Assembly: GCA_963823495.1 (NCBI GenBank)
Contig: CAWGLV010000001.1
Location: forward strand, 1,178,001 to 1,242,000
Source: DATDAH01 sp963823495
GTDB taxonomy: Bacteria > Actinomycetota > Acidimicrobiia > Acidimicrobiales > DATDAH01
Direction of reading: 5' to 3'
DNA length: 64,000 nucleotides
The position numbers and the translations under genes are program-made. The notes below the pieces were generated by a model. It did no database searches, was not told the origin of the DNA, and saw only the letters and a program-made list of their open reading frames with translations. Of the stretch, positions 15,638-24,431 are shown piece by piece; position 1 is the first letter of the stretch; the number at the start of each line of letters is the position of its first letter.

Positions 15638-16111
15638 ATGGACGACGACGGTGTCGATCAACTCCTGCGCCGACAGGGCGTGCAGGTGACCGCGCAGCGG
15701 CTGGCGCTGATGCGGGCGGTGTCGTCCCGCTCGCATGCCACCGCCGACGAGTTGGCCGACGAGGTCCGCTCCGTGATCGGGACGATCTCCCGCCAGGCGG
15801 TCTATGACGGCCTCGGTGTGCTGGTCGACAAGGACCTCGTGCGTCGGATCCAGCCCGCGGGCTCCGCGGCTCGCTACGAGACCCGGGTCGGCGACAACCA
15901 CCATCACCTGATCTGCCGGGCCTGCGGCACGACCTTCGACGTCGACTGCGCGGTCGGCGAGGTCCCGTGCCTCACCGCGGCCGACGATCACGGCTTCGAG
16001 ATCGACGAGGCCGAGGTCATCTACTGGGGCGTCTGCCCCACCTGCCGGGCGGCGACACCCGACCCGGCGACCCACGACAGCAACCCCACCAGCCCCCGAG
16101 GAGCATCATGA
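15638..16111 (+). CDS. furA: Fur family transcriptional regulator (FurA/peroxide-type)
   Basis: 157-residue Fur protein. The winged helix reads LLRRQGVQVTAQRLALMRAV and ISRQAVYDGLGVLVDKDLVR. Metal-site landmarks are HHHLICRACGTTFDVDC, with the first CxxC pair, and the C-terminal GVCPTCR pair of the structural zinc site. The ATG at 15638 with AGGTG upstream is preferred to the TTG at 15602, which lies inside the operator. Its stop overlaps the katG ATG (ATGA), giving a coupled furA-katG operon as in mycobacteria and streptomycetes. It should repress both genes through the 15588 palindrome until oxidised or demetallated. Confidence 0.92.
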   Translation: MDDDGVDQLLRRQGVQVTAQRLALMRAVSSRSHATADELADEVRSVIGTISRQAVYDGLGVLVDKDLVRRIQPAGSAARYETRVGDNHHHLICRACGTTFDVDCAVGEVPCLTAADDHGFEIDEAEVIYWGVCPTCRAATPDPATHDSNPTSPRGAS

Positions 16112-18345
16112 GCGACCAAGAGACCGGAGCCGTCGACACCACCGAGCCGGCGGACGCGCCGGCGGCCCGGTGTCCGGTGTTGAGCCACGGACACACGGCA
16201 ACGGGTTCGTCGGCCAACCAGCACTGGTGGCCGGAGCAGCTGAACCTGCGGGTGCTCAACAAGAACTCGCCGTCGATCGATCCGATGGGCGAGGCGTTCG
16301 ACTACGCCGCCGAGTTCGAGAGCCTCGACCTCACCGCCGTGAAGGCGGACATCGAGGCGGTGATGACGTCGTCCCAGGACTGGTGGCCCGCCGACTACGG
16401 CCACTACGGGCCGCTCTTCATCCGCATGGCGTGGCACAGCGCCGGCACCTATCGCATCCACGACGGCCGGGGTGGTGCCGGAACCGGCACGCAGCGGTTC
16501 GCGCCGCTCAACAGCTGGCCCGACAACGCCAACCTGGACAAGGCCCGTCGGCTGCTCTGGCCGGTGAAGCAGAAGTACGGCCGGAAGCTCTCCTGGGCCG
16601 ACCTCATGATCCTCGCCGGGAACTGCGCCCTCGAGTCGATGGGCTTCGAGACCTTCGGCTTCGGTGGTGGCCGCGAGGACGTCTGGGAGCCCGAGGAGGA
16701 CATCTACTGGGGCCCGGAGGACACCTGGCTCGAGGACGAGCGCTACAGCGGTGACCGCGAGCTCGCGGACCCACTCGGCGCCGTGCAGATGGGCCTCATC
16801 TACGTGAACCCCGAGGGGCCGAACGGCAACCCGGATCCTGTCGCCGCGGCCCGGGACATCCGGGAGACCTTCGCCCGGATGGCCATGGACGACGAGGAGA
16901 CCGTCGCCCTCATCGCCGGCGGTCACACCTTCGGCAAGACCCACGGCGCTGCCGATGCCGACGAGTACATCGGGCGAGAGCCCGAGGGCGCCCGCCTCGA
17001 GGAGCAGGGTCTCGGCTGGTCGAGCACCTTCGGGAGCGGCGCGGCCGGCGACACGATCACCAGCGGGCTGGAGGGCGCGTGGACGCCCACCCCGAAGGCA
17101 TGGGACAACAGCTACTTCGAGACCCTGTTCGGCTACGACTGGGACCTGGTCAAGAGCCCGGCCGGGGCGTGGCAGTGGGTGCCGACGGATCCCGCCGCGG
17201 CGGATGCGGTGCCCGATGCCCACGATCCGTCGGCGCGGCACGCCCCCATCATGCTCACCACGGACCTCGCCCTGCGGATGGACCCGATCTACGAGCCCAT
17301 CTCACGCCGCTTCCTCGAGAACCCCGCCGAGTTCGCCGACGCCTTCGCCCGGGCCTGGTACAAGCTCACCCACCGCGACATGGGGCCCGTCTCGCGGTAC
17401 CTCGGCCCTGAGGTCCCCGACGAGGAGCTGATCTGGCAGGACCCCGTTCCCGAGGTCGACCACCCGCGGGTCGACGAGCAGGACGTCGCGGCCCTCAAGT
17501 CCACGATCCTCGCTTCCGGTCTGTCCGTTGCCCAGCTGGTCTCGACCGCCTGGGCCTCGGCCTCGACCTTCCGCGACAGCGACATGCGAGGTGGCGCCAA
17601 CGGCGCCCGCCTTCGCCTCGCGCCGCAGAAGGACTGGGAGGTCAACGACCCGGCCGGACTGGCGACCGTGCTTGGGGCCCTCGAGCAGGTCCAAGCCGAC
17701 TTCAACGGGGCCCAGGGCGATGGCAAGCAGGTCTCCCTGGCCGACCTGATCGTCCTCGGCGGATGCGCCGCGGTCGAGCAGGCGGCCCGGGATGCCGGCC
17801 ACGACGTCCAGGTGCCGTTCTCCCCGGGGCGCACGGACGCCTCGCCGGAGCAGACCGATGTGGACGCGTTCGCCGTGCTGGAGCCGACCGCCGACGGGTT
17901 CCGCAACTACCTGCGGGCCGGGGACAAGCGGCGGCCCGAGGAGTTGCTGGTGGACCGGTCGAGCCTGCTGGGCCTGACCGCCCCGGAGATGACGGCGCTC
18001 GTCGGGGGCCTGCGGGCCCTGGACGCGAACTTCGGCGGTTCTCGCGACGGCGTGCTCACCGACCGCCCCGGGACGTTGACCAACGACGTCTTCGTGAACC
18101 TGCTCGACATGGGCACGGTGTGGAAGGCGTCCGCCTCGGCGGAGAACGCCTACGAGGGTCGTGACCGGGCCACTGGCGAGGTCAAGTGGACCGCTACCGC
18201 CGTGGACCTCGTCTTCGGCTCGAACTCCCAGCTCCGCGCCATCGCCGAGGTCTACGGGTGCGAAGACGGTGAGGAGAAGTTCGTGCAGGACTTCGTGGCC
18301 GCCTGGGACAAGGTCATGAACCTCGACCGGTTCGACCTGTCCTGA
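16108..18345 (+). CDS. katG: Catalase-peroxidase KatG, 745 aa
   Basis: Bifunctional haem catalase-peroxidase. The distal site is RMAWHSAGTYR with Arg106, Trp109 and His110. The Met-Tyr-Trp cross-link needed for catalase activity is available as Trp109, Tyr232 (LIYVNPEGPNG) and Met258 (RMAMDDEE). The proximal haem ligand is His273 in GGHTFGKTHG. ITSGLEGAWTPTP keeps the serine of the substrate channel. Length and two-domain layout are those of full KatG. Cytoplasmic detoxification of hydrogen peroxide, co-transcribed with and controlled by FurA. Confidence 0.98.
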   Translation: MSDQETGAVDTTEPADAPAARCPVLSHGHTATGSSANQHWWPEQLNLRVLNKNSPSIDPMGEAFDYAAEFESLDLTAVKADIEAVMTSSQDWWPADYGHYGPLFIRMAWHSAGTYRIHDGRGGAGTGTQRFAPLNSWPDNANLDKARRLLWPVKQKYGRKLSWADLMILAGNCALESMGFETFGFGGGREDVWEPEEDIYWGPEDTWLEDERYSGDRELADPLGAVQMGLIYVNPEGPNGNPDPVAAARDIRETFARMAMDDEETVALIAGGHTFGKTHGAADADEYIGREPEGARLEEQGLGWSSTFGSGAAGDTITSGLEGAWTPTPKAWDNSYFETLFGYDWDLVKSPAGAWQWVPTDPAAADAVPDAHDPSARHAPIMLTTDLALRMDPIYEPISRRFLENPAEFADAFARAWYKLTHRDMGPVSRYLGPEVPDEELIWQDPVPEVDHPRVDEQDVAALKSTILASGLSVAQLVSTAWASASTFRDSDMRGGANGARLRLAPQKDWEVNDPAGLATVLGALEQVQADFNGAQGDGKQVSLADLIVLGGCAAVEQAARDAGHDVQVPFSPGRTDASPEQTDVDAFAVLEPTADGFRNYLRAGDKRRPEELLVDRSSLLGLTAPEMTALVGGLRALDANFGGSRDGVLTDRPGTLTNDVFVNLLDMGTVWKASASAENAYEGRDRATGEVKWTATAVDLVFGSNSQLRAIAEVYGCEDGEEKFVQDFVAAWDKVMNLDRFDLS

Positions 18346-18451
18346 CGAGTGGTCGGGTCCGGCCCGCCGGACCCGACCACATCCGATCGTCCTAGGGTCG
18401 GTGCGGACCACCGAGCGTCCACCGAGAACCGTGAGGACGAGGGGACCGGCC

Positions 18452-18669
18452 ATGGCCTACGCGCACCGCCCGACCATCCACGATGCCGACAGCCACCTGC
18501 TGGAGGGGCTGGACTGGTTGCGGGACCACGCCGACGCGACGACCCGCACCCCGAGGGCACCAAAGACCCCATCGCCCGCTTCGAGCGCTCCTTCGACGGG
18601 CACGGCACCGACGAGGCCACGCGACAACTGTTCTACGAGGACAACTACCGCACGCTGTTGAGCCTCTGA
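18452..18669 (+). pseudogene. Amidohydrolase (Amidohydro_2) internally deleted pseudogene
   Basis: The first 29 codons (MAYAHRPTIHDADSHLLEGL) are a normal N-terminus with the DADSHLLE metal motif. They jump directly, in another frame, to DDPHPEGTKDPIARFERSF and the tail FYEDNYRTLL, a normal C-terminus of the same family. Roughly 300 central residues, including most catalytic ligands, are gone. The reading-frame change at the junction (about 18530-18545) confirms the gene is dead. It is a clean example of a single internal deletion. Confidence 0.75.
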
Positions 18670-18788
18670 TCCCACGGCCGGGACCATGACCTTCCGGGGC
18701 GGCGCCGATCCGCAGCGGGACTGTGCCGGGCTCGGTCGGCCGGCGAACGTCCCGCACCGCTCGAGGGTGCGCTGGTAGCTTGCCTGGC

Positions 18789-21350
18789 GTGAGCCCGGGG
18801 CGGAGCGAGGAGCCCGGTCTCGGGACCTTCGCGGGGGTGTTCACCCCCAGCGTCCTGACCATCCTGGGTCTGATCCTGTTCCTGCGCCTGGGGTACGTCG
18901 TCGGCAACGTCGGCCTCATCCAGAGCATCGCCATCCTGGTGATCGCCACCTCGGTCTCGGTCCTGACCAGCCTCTCCCTGGCCACCGCGGCGTCCAACGT
19001 GCGGGTCGGCGGCGGCGGCGTCTACTTCGTCATCTCCCGGATCCTGGGAGTGGAGTTCGGCGGCGCCGTCGGCCTGGTGCTGTTCGTCGCCATGTCGGTG
19101 TCCGTCGCCTTCTACAGCATCGGCCTGGCCGAGGCGGTGGCCTCGATCGCCGGCCTGGAAGGCGCGGTCGCGGTCCGCCTGATCGCCACCGGCTGCGCGC
19201 TGGTCCTGCTCTACCTCGCGTGGCTGGGCGCGGACTGGGCCACGCGGCTGCAGTACCTCGTGATGGGCCTCTTGGCCCTCGCCCTCGTCTCCTTCTTCAT
19301 CGGTGCCGCGGGCGAGATGTCGGCGTCGACGGTCGGGGACAACCTCGGGGCGCCGGCGACCTCGGTCGGGTTCTGGGAGGTCTTCGCCATCTTCTTCCCT
19401 GCGGTCACCGGCTTCACCCAGGGCGTGGCCATGTCCGGTGACCTGCGGACGCCGAGCCGCTCGATCGTGGTGGGCACCTTCCTCGCCGTCGGTGTCTCCA
19501 CCGTCGTCTACCTCGGGGCGATGGTGGCGTTGGCGGGATCGGAGCCACTGGTCGGCCTGCGGGTGAACACCACGACGATCATGGGCGATCTCTCGGTCCT
19601 GCAGTGGACGGCGGCGGCCGGGGTGATCGCGGCCACCCTGTCCTCGGCGATGGCGTCGCTCCTGGGTGCTCCACGGGTGCTCCAGCGCATCGGTGAGGAC
19701 CGGATCGTGCCCCCCTTGCGCCCGTTCGCCAAGGGCGTCGGTCCGATGCACAACCCGCGACGGGCCGTGCTGGCCTCGGCCGGGATCGCCTTCGTGACCA
19801 TCATGGCCGGGGACATCAACACGATCGCACCCGTCATCTCGATGTTCTTCCTGGCCTCCTACGGGCTGATCAACTACGCCACCTACTTCGAGGCCCGCGC
19901 GGGGAGCACCTCGTTCCGGCCCCGCTTCGGCTGGTACCACCCCCGGGTCAGCCTGGCCGGCGCCGTGGCCTGTGCGCTGGTGGCCCTCGCCATCAGCCCC
20001 GTGGCGGGCGCGGTGGCCGGCATCGTGCTCTGGGGCATCTACGTCTACCTCAGCCGCCAGGAGGTGCCCGAGCGGTGGAGTGACAGCATGCACGCGCACC
20101 ACTACGCGCAGGCCCGCCGCCACCTGTTCGCCCTCGGCCGGGAGTACGTCGGACGCCGCGACTGGCGCCCCGTCCTCCTCGTCTTCGTGCCGACCAGCAC
20201 CGAGGGTCGCGGCCGGATGCTGCGCATGGCGACCTGGATGGAGGGAGACACCGGACTGACCACCGCGGTCCGGGTGATCGAGGGCTCGGGCCCGGTCCTG
20301 CGGGCCCAGACCCGCGAGGTCGGCGCCAGTCTCGAAGCCGAGATCGAAGCCCTCGGCCTCCAGGCCTTCGCCCGCACCGTCCTCGCCACCGATCTGCGGG
20401 CGGGGGTGCAGGCCATCATCCAGGCCCACGGCATGGGTAGCGTCCGCCCGAACACCGTCGTCTTCGGATGGGCCGGCCTCGAGCACTCCGCCCTCGAGGA
20501 GCGTCACCGCTACGGCGAGATCCTCCAGGAATGCGTCCGGTTCGCCACCAACGTCGTGGTGGTGGACACCAGCGACGAGCGCTGGAACCGGCTGACCGAG
20601 ACACCGGCCCAGGATCGGGTCATCCGGGTGTGGTGGCCCGACGATCAGACCGGGCAGTTGATGACCCTGTTGGCCTGGCTGTGCACCCGGTCGCCGGAGT
20701 GGTCATCGGCCTCGTTGGAGGTGGTCGTCGCCGACGACACCGCCGACAGGCCCGATGTCGCCGCCCGCGTGGCGGCGATGCTCGACGATGCGCGGATCAA
20801 GGGTCAGGTCCGGGCGGTGGGCGATGCCCCGATCCGGACGGCCTTCGAGGGCGCGACCCTGGCCTTCATCCCCCTGCGGGTGCACCGCCACGAGCCCCTG
20901 GGGCCCCGGGACACGCCCGTGCACGAGCTCGACGTCGGGCCCGCGGCCCGCGTCCTGGTGTTGGCCAGCGACGAGCTCACCCTCGACGCCGAGCCCGATG
21001 GCGCCGAGATGGCGGCTCACGCCGAGGCCGTGGACCACGCGCTCGAGGCCCAGGAGCGGGCCGCGGCGCTCGACGCCGAAGCGTCGCGGCTGCTCGTCGA
21101 GGCCGAGGTCCTCCGTCTCGAGGTCGACGGGGTGGACGCCGAACTCGAGCCCGAGCGTCACCGCGAGCTGAGCGTCGCCGCCGAGTCCGCCGAGGTCATT
21201 GCGGCGAAGGCCTACCGGCGCTATGTGGAAGCCCGGGCCCGGGCCGAGGACCGGCGGCGCCGGGCCGATGAGCTCGACCCCGCCCGGGACAGCGAACTGA
21301 TCGACCCCGGTGCCTGGCAGCCGGGGCAGGCGTCGCCGACCTCCGACTGA
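18789..21350 (+). CDS. SLC12-type cation-chloride cotransporter / amino-acid permease family protein, 853 aa
   Basis: The N-terminal half (about residues 15-430) has roughly 12 transmembrane helices of the APC superfamily, opening GTFAGVFTPSVLTILGLILF and RLGYVVGNVGLI, with VFAIFFPAVTGFTQGVAMSG as in eukaryotic SLC12 Na-K-Cl transporters. The second half is cytoplasmic with SLC12-like segments (WRPVLLVFVPTST, then VIRVWWPDDQTGQLMTLLAW and AFIPLRV). A final Ala/Glu/Arg-rich coiled coil spans about 740-840. GTG at 18789 is chosen because earlier codons read as non-coding. Predicted role: electroneutral ion (chloride-coupled) transport; ion specificity cannot be read from the sequence. Bacterial members carrying the full C-terminal domain are relatively uncommon. 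Confidence 0.8.
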   Translation: MSPGRSEEPGLGTFAGVFTPSVLTILGLILFLRLGYVVGNVGLIQSIAILVIATSVSVLTSLSLATAASNVRVGGGGVYFVISRILGVEFGGAVGLVLFVAMSVSVAFYSIGLAEAVASIAGLEGAVAVRLIATGCALVLLYLAWLGADWATRLQYLVMGLLALALVSFFIGAAGEMSASTVGDNLGAPATSVGFWEVFAIFFPAVTGFTQGVAMSGDLRTPSRSIVVGTFLAVGVSTVVYLGAMVALAGSEPLVGLRVNTTTIMGDLSVLQWTAAAGVIAATLSSAMASLLGAPRVLQRIGEDRIVPPLRPFAKGVGPMHNPRRAVLASAGIAFVTIMAGDINTIAPVISMFFLASYGLINYATYFEARAGSTSFRPRFGWYHPRVSLAGAVACALVALAISPVAGAVAGIVLWGIYVYLSRQEVPERWSDSMHAHHYAQARRHLFALGREYVGRRDWRPVLLVFVPTSTEGRGRMLRMATWMEGDTGLTTAVRVIEGSGPVLRAQTREVGASLEAEIEALGLQAFARTVLATDLRAGVQAIIQAHGMGSVRPNTVVFGWAGLEHSALEERHRYGEILQECVRFATNVVVVDTSDERWNRLTETPAQDRVIRVWWPDDQTGQLMTLLAWLCTRSPEWSSASLEVVVADDTADRPDVAARVAAMLDDARIKGQVRAVGDAPIRTAFEGATLAFIPLRVHRHEPLGPRDTPVHELDVGPAARVLVLASDELTLDAEPDGAEMAAHAEAVDHALEAQERAAALDAEASRLLVEAEVLRLEVDGVDAELEPERHRELSVAAESAEVIAAKAYRRYVEARARAEDRRRRADELDPARDSELIDPGAWQPGQASPTSD

Positions 21351-21488
21351 GGACCCGGTCGGTGGGCGTGGCGTGAGCCTGATCGGGGTTGACAGCCCCG
21401 AGCCGGGTTCCCGACAGCGGGCGGGATGGCGTCGGGCAAGCTGGCCACCGTGGTCGCCGAGCGCGCCGGCGGTTGACCGCGCCGTCCA

Positions 21489-22298
21489 TCACCTTCCGGT
21501 GACGACCTGGGCCCGGGCGTAGACGAGGGTGGTCAGACGGTCGACGGAGGTGTCGATCAGCTCGATCTCCATGGGGTCGTCGGGAGCCGACCCGAGGAGG
21601 CGGGCCCGGGTCCGGATGGGGCCCTCGGGGACCTTGGCCAGATAACGGAGGTCGAGGTCGGTCACCACGACCGGCGCATCGGTGCGGCCGGCCGCCAGCT
21701 CCTCGGCGGCGACCTCGGCCACGAGGGCGACCATGGCGCCCTGCATCGTGCCGGCGGGGTTGCGTAGTTCCGGGGTCACGAGCACCTCGACGACGCCGGC
21801 TGCCGCGTCGAGCACCTCGATGCCCGCAACCTCCCGAAGGGGCTCGGTGAGCGTCGAGCGACCGGTGAAGAGCCGTGCCGCCTCGGCCGGGCTGACCATG
21901 GGCTTGGGCGGATCGCCCTGGCGGCGCGGCACCGCGGCGAAGCCGATGGCGCCGGCGGCCAGGGTCGCGCCGCCGGGCTCGGTGACCTCGACCGTGCTCG
22001 TGACCGATCGGCGGCCCCGGCGCACGACGTCGGCTCGGCCGACCGCAGCATCGGGAGCGGGGACCGGCCGGCTCCGCAGTGTGAGATCGGTGGTCAAGGT
22101 CCAGACGTCGGGGTCCTCGTCGACGGCGATGCCGGCCAGGGCGTCGACCAGGTAGGCCAGGACGCTGGCCCGGATAACGCCGTGCGCCAGGACCTCCGGC
22201 TGCGGGGTCAGCACGAGCCGGAATCCGTCGGCGTCGTCGTGGGCCGCGATCCCGAAGCGCCCCGGCAACGACGACTCCATGCTGGGTATGTCGGTCAC
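21489..22298 (-). CDS. Tandem hotdog-fold thioesterase-like protein, 269 aa
   Basis: Two PaaI/acyl-CoA-thioesterase-like hotdog halves. The first (about residues 10-125) includes VLAHGVIRASVLAYLVDALA and WTLTTDLTLRSRP. The second (about 150-265) includes NPAGTMQGAMVALVAEVAAE and VVVTDLDLRYLAKVPEGPIR. The second half keeps the NPxGxxxGG/A-like helix entry of thioesterases. GTG at 22298 begins VTDIPSMESSLPGRFG; an ATG at 22280 is the alternative. Probably hydrolyses acyl-CoA thioesters in the cytoplasm; chain specificity unknown. It is divergent from a methyltransferase. Confidence 0.72.
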   Translation of the reverse strand: MTDIPSMESSLPGRFGIAAHDDADGFRLVLTPQPEVLAHGVIRASVLAYLVDALAGIAVDEDPDVWTLTTDLTLRSRPVPAPDAAVGRADVVRRGRRSVTSTVEVTEPGGATLAAGAIGFAAVPRRQGDPPKPMVSPAEAARLFTGRSTLTEPLREVAGIEVLDAAAGVVEVLVTPELRNPAGTMQGAMVALVAEVAAEELAAGRTDAPVVVTDLDLRYLAKVPEGPIRTRARLLGSAPDDPMEIELIDTSVDRLTTLVYARAQVVTGR

Positions 22299-22449
22299 CG
22301 GCCGAGGCTGGCCGCCGCCGCCGGAACCACGCAAGTCCGTCGATCATTCGAGCACGCCGCACTCGGGAGCCGACGCGGCCGACCGGGGTGGGTCCGCCGG
22401 TTACGTTGCGGCTTCGACACCCGACACCCGACCACACCGAGGATTGGTG

Positions 22450-23311
22450 ATGAGCGTCAACCAGCAGCAGTCCGAGGCGTGGAACGGGACCGAGGCGATG
22501 CACTACGTCGATCACGCCGATCGGTACGACCGTCAGCTGGCCCCCTTCGCCGACGCGATGCTCGAGCGGGCCGTGTTGGCGCCGGACGAGGCCGCGCTCG
22601 ACATCGGCTGCGGTTGTGGGGCCACGACGATCGCGGCCGCGCGCCAGGTTCGCTCGGCGCTCGGTGTGGACATCTCCGCCCCGCTGCTGGAGATCGCGGC
22701 CGACCGGGCCCGGTCCGCCGCGGTGGCCAACGCCGAGTTCGTCGTCGCCGACGCGCAGACCCATGCGCTTCGCCGATGGCGCCTTCGCCGCGGGCCTGAG
22801 CCAGTTCGGCCTGATGTTCTTCGACGATCCGGTGGCCGCCTTCGCCAACCTGCGGCGTGCTCTCGCCCCTGGGGGTCGGCTGGTGTTCGTCTGTTGGCAG
22901 GGACTGGAGGCCAACGAGTGGGTCTCGATCGTCGGCGCGGCCGTGGCCCGACATGTCGCCCTCCCTCGGCTGGGCGGGCTCGCCGGAGGGCCCGGGATGT
23001 TCGCGCTCGCGGATCGGGACGAGACGGCCGCGTTGTTGGCCGCCGCGGGCTTCGGTCCGGTCGAGGTCGAGCCACTGGCGCCGACGATCCTCCTGGGTGG
23101 AGGGGGGACCCTCGAGGAGGCGACGGACTTCCTGCTGGGTACGGGCATCGCCCGGGGCCTGCTCGGCCGGCTGGAGCCACCCGCCCACGCCGAGGCGGTC
23201 GAACACGTCGAGGTCGCCCTCGCCGAGCGCTACGAGCCCGGCGTCGGTGTCCCGGTCGGGGCCGCGGGATGGCTGGTCTCGGCGCGGCGTCCGGCCGGGT
23301 CCACCGTGTGA
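22450..23311 (+). CDS. Class I SAM-dependent methyltransferase, one frameshift
   Basis: The first frame gives MSVNQQQSEAWNGTEAMHYV to FVVADAQTH, with SAM motif I ALDIGCGCGATT at about residues 50-61 and GVDISAPLLEIA. A second frame continues RFADGAFAAGLSQFGLMFF, LRRALAPGGRLVFVCWQ and on to a stop at 23311. Skipping one base in the CCC at about 22760-22762 joins them into a protein of about 286 aa with no other damage. Related methyltransferases share the DADRYD-like opening and the FADPVAAFANLRRAL-like segment. Either an assembly insertion or a very young pseudogene; substrate unknown. Confidence 0.75.
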
Positions 23312-23478
23312 GGTGTCTCGTCCCGATCGTCGCGTCCTCGGCGGGCCCGGTGCCGCGATGAGACCCGATCGCGGCTCTCAGGCGGGGTCGAGCCGATGGG
23401 CGGTGGACACCGTCCTCGGGGTGGCCCACAACGCGAGTGCTCGGGGCCGGCCACCGGATGGCACCGAGTCGTCCGGAA

Positions 23479-24300
23479 TCAGGGGGCGACGCCGTCGGGG
23501 AAGCCCTCCAACTCCACCTCGCGGGTCTGGCCACCGGCGGCCATGAAGGCGGCCATTCGCTCGAGGGCCCCGGGGTCGCCGAGGCACCGCCGGAAGAGCT
23601 GGTCTTCGACGAGGAGGCCGGGCACGGGGTCACCCACCGCGGCGTCGACGGCCACCTTGGCCCGGGCGACGACCTCTGGGGGGAAGCCGGCGATGCGCCG
23701 GCCCAGTCGGTCGACGAAGGGCCGCAGTTCGTCGGTCGGCAGGGTGCGGTTGACATAGCCCCAGCGCTCGGCGGTGGCGGCATCGATGTCGTCGCCGCCG
23801 AGGATGATCTCCAGGGCCCGGGATCGGCCGACGAGGCGAGGGAGTCGTTGGGTGCCGCTCCCTCCAGGGATGATGCCGACCAGGATCTCGGGCTGGGCGA
23901 ACACGGCGCCCGGACCGGCGAAGCGGAGGTCGAAGGAGAGGGCCAGCTCACTTCCTCCACCCCGGGCGACACCCTCGATCACCGCGATCGTGGCCTTGGG
24001 CATGGTGCGGAACCGCTCGACCATGGTCTGGAAGCCCGAGGGCTCGTCGTGGAGGTCGGGATCGTCGGTCGGCAGGGCCTGGATCAGGGTGACATCCGCG
24101 TGGGCGGCGAAGAACCCGGGGTCGGCCGAGTCGAGGATCACCACGCGCGCGCCGGCGTCGGCCCCGACCTCCTGGCTGAAGCGGTCCAGCTCCAGGATCA
24201 ACTCCAGGTCCAGCAGGTTGATCGGCGGGTGGTCGATGGTCGCCCGGGCGATGCCGTCGGCGACCTGAACGCGGAGTGCGTGGTAGTCCTCGTAGGCCAT
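23479..24300 (-). CDS. Enoyl-CoA hydratase/isomerase family protein, 273 aa
   Basis: Crotonase fold. The oxyanion-hole elements are DPGFFAAHADVTL and IEGVARGGGSELALSFDLRF. Both catalytic Glu positions of enoyl-CoA hydratase are retained, one in GGGSE and one in QPEILVGIIPGGSGTQRLP. The C-terminal helices carry the trimerisation region. It should hydrate or isomerise an acyl-CoA in beta-oxidation or a related ring-degradation route in the cytoplasm. It is a single gene on this strand, divergent from the 24432 acyltransferase-like gene. Confidence 0.88.
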   Translation of the reverse strand: MAYEDYHALRVQVADGIARATIDHPPINLLDLELILELDRFSQEVGADAGARVVILDSADPGFFAAHADVTLIQALPTDDPDLHDEPSGFQTMVERFRTMPKATIAVIEGVARGGGSELALSFDLRFAGPGAVFAQPEILVGIIPGGSGTQRLPRLVGRSRALEIILGGDDIDAATAERWGYVNRTLPTDELRPFVDRLGRRIAGFPPEVVARAKVAVDAAVGDPVPGLLVEDQLFRRCLGDPGALERMAAFMAAGGQTREVELEGFPDGVAP

Positions 24301-24431
24301 GGCGAACCCTACGTCCGGGCCGGGCCGGGTCGGCTCGCGGAGGGGTGGGTCCGAGCCCGGCCCCGGGGCGGTCCAACTACGGTCGCGCCACGCGGGGGTG
24401 ACCGAGGGAGAGGACGAGGGAGAGGACGAGG

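Noticed and set aside
18645..20507. A 620-codon minus-strand frame across the SLC12-type gene
   Set aside because: Antisense to a clear multi-span transporter; the product is a charged low-complexity sequence.
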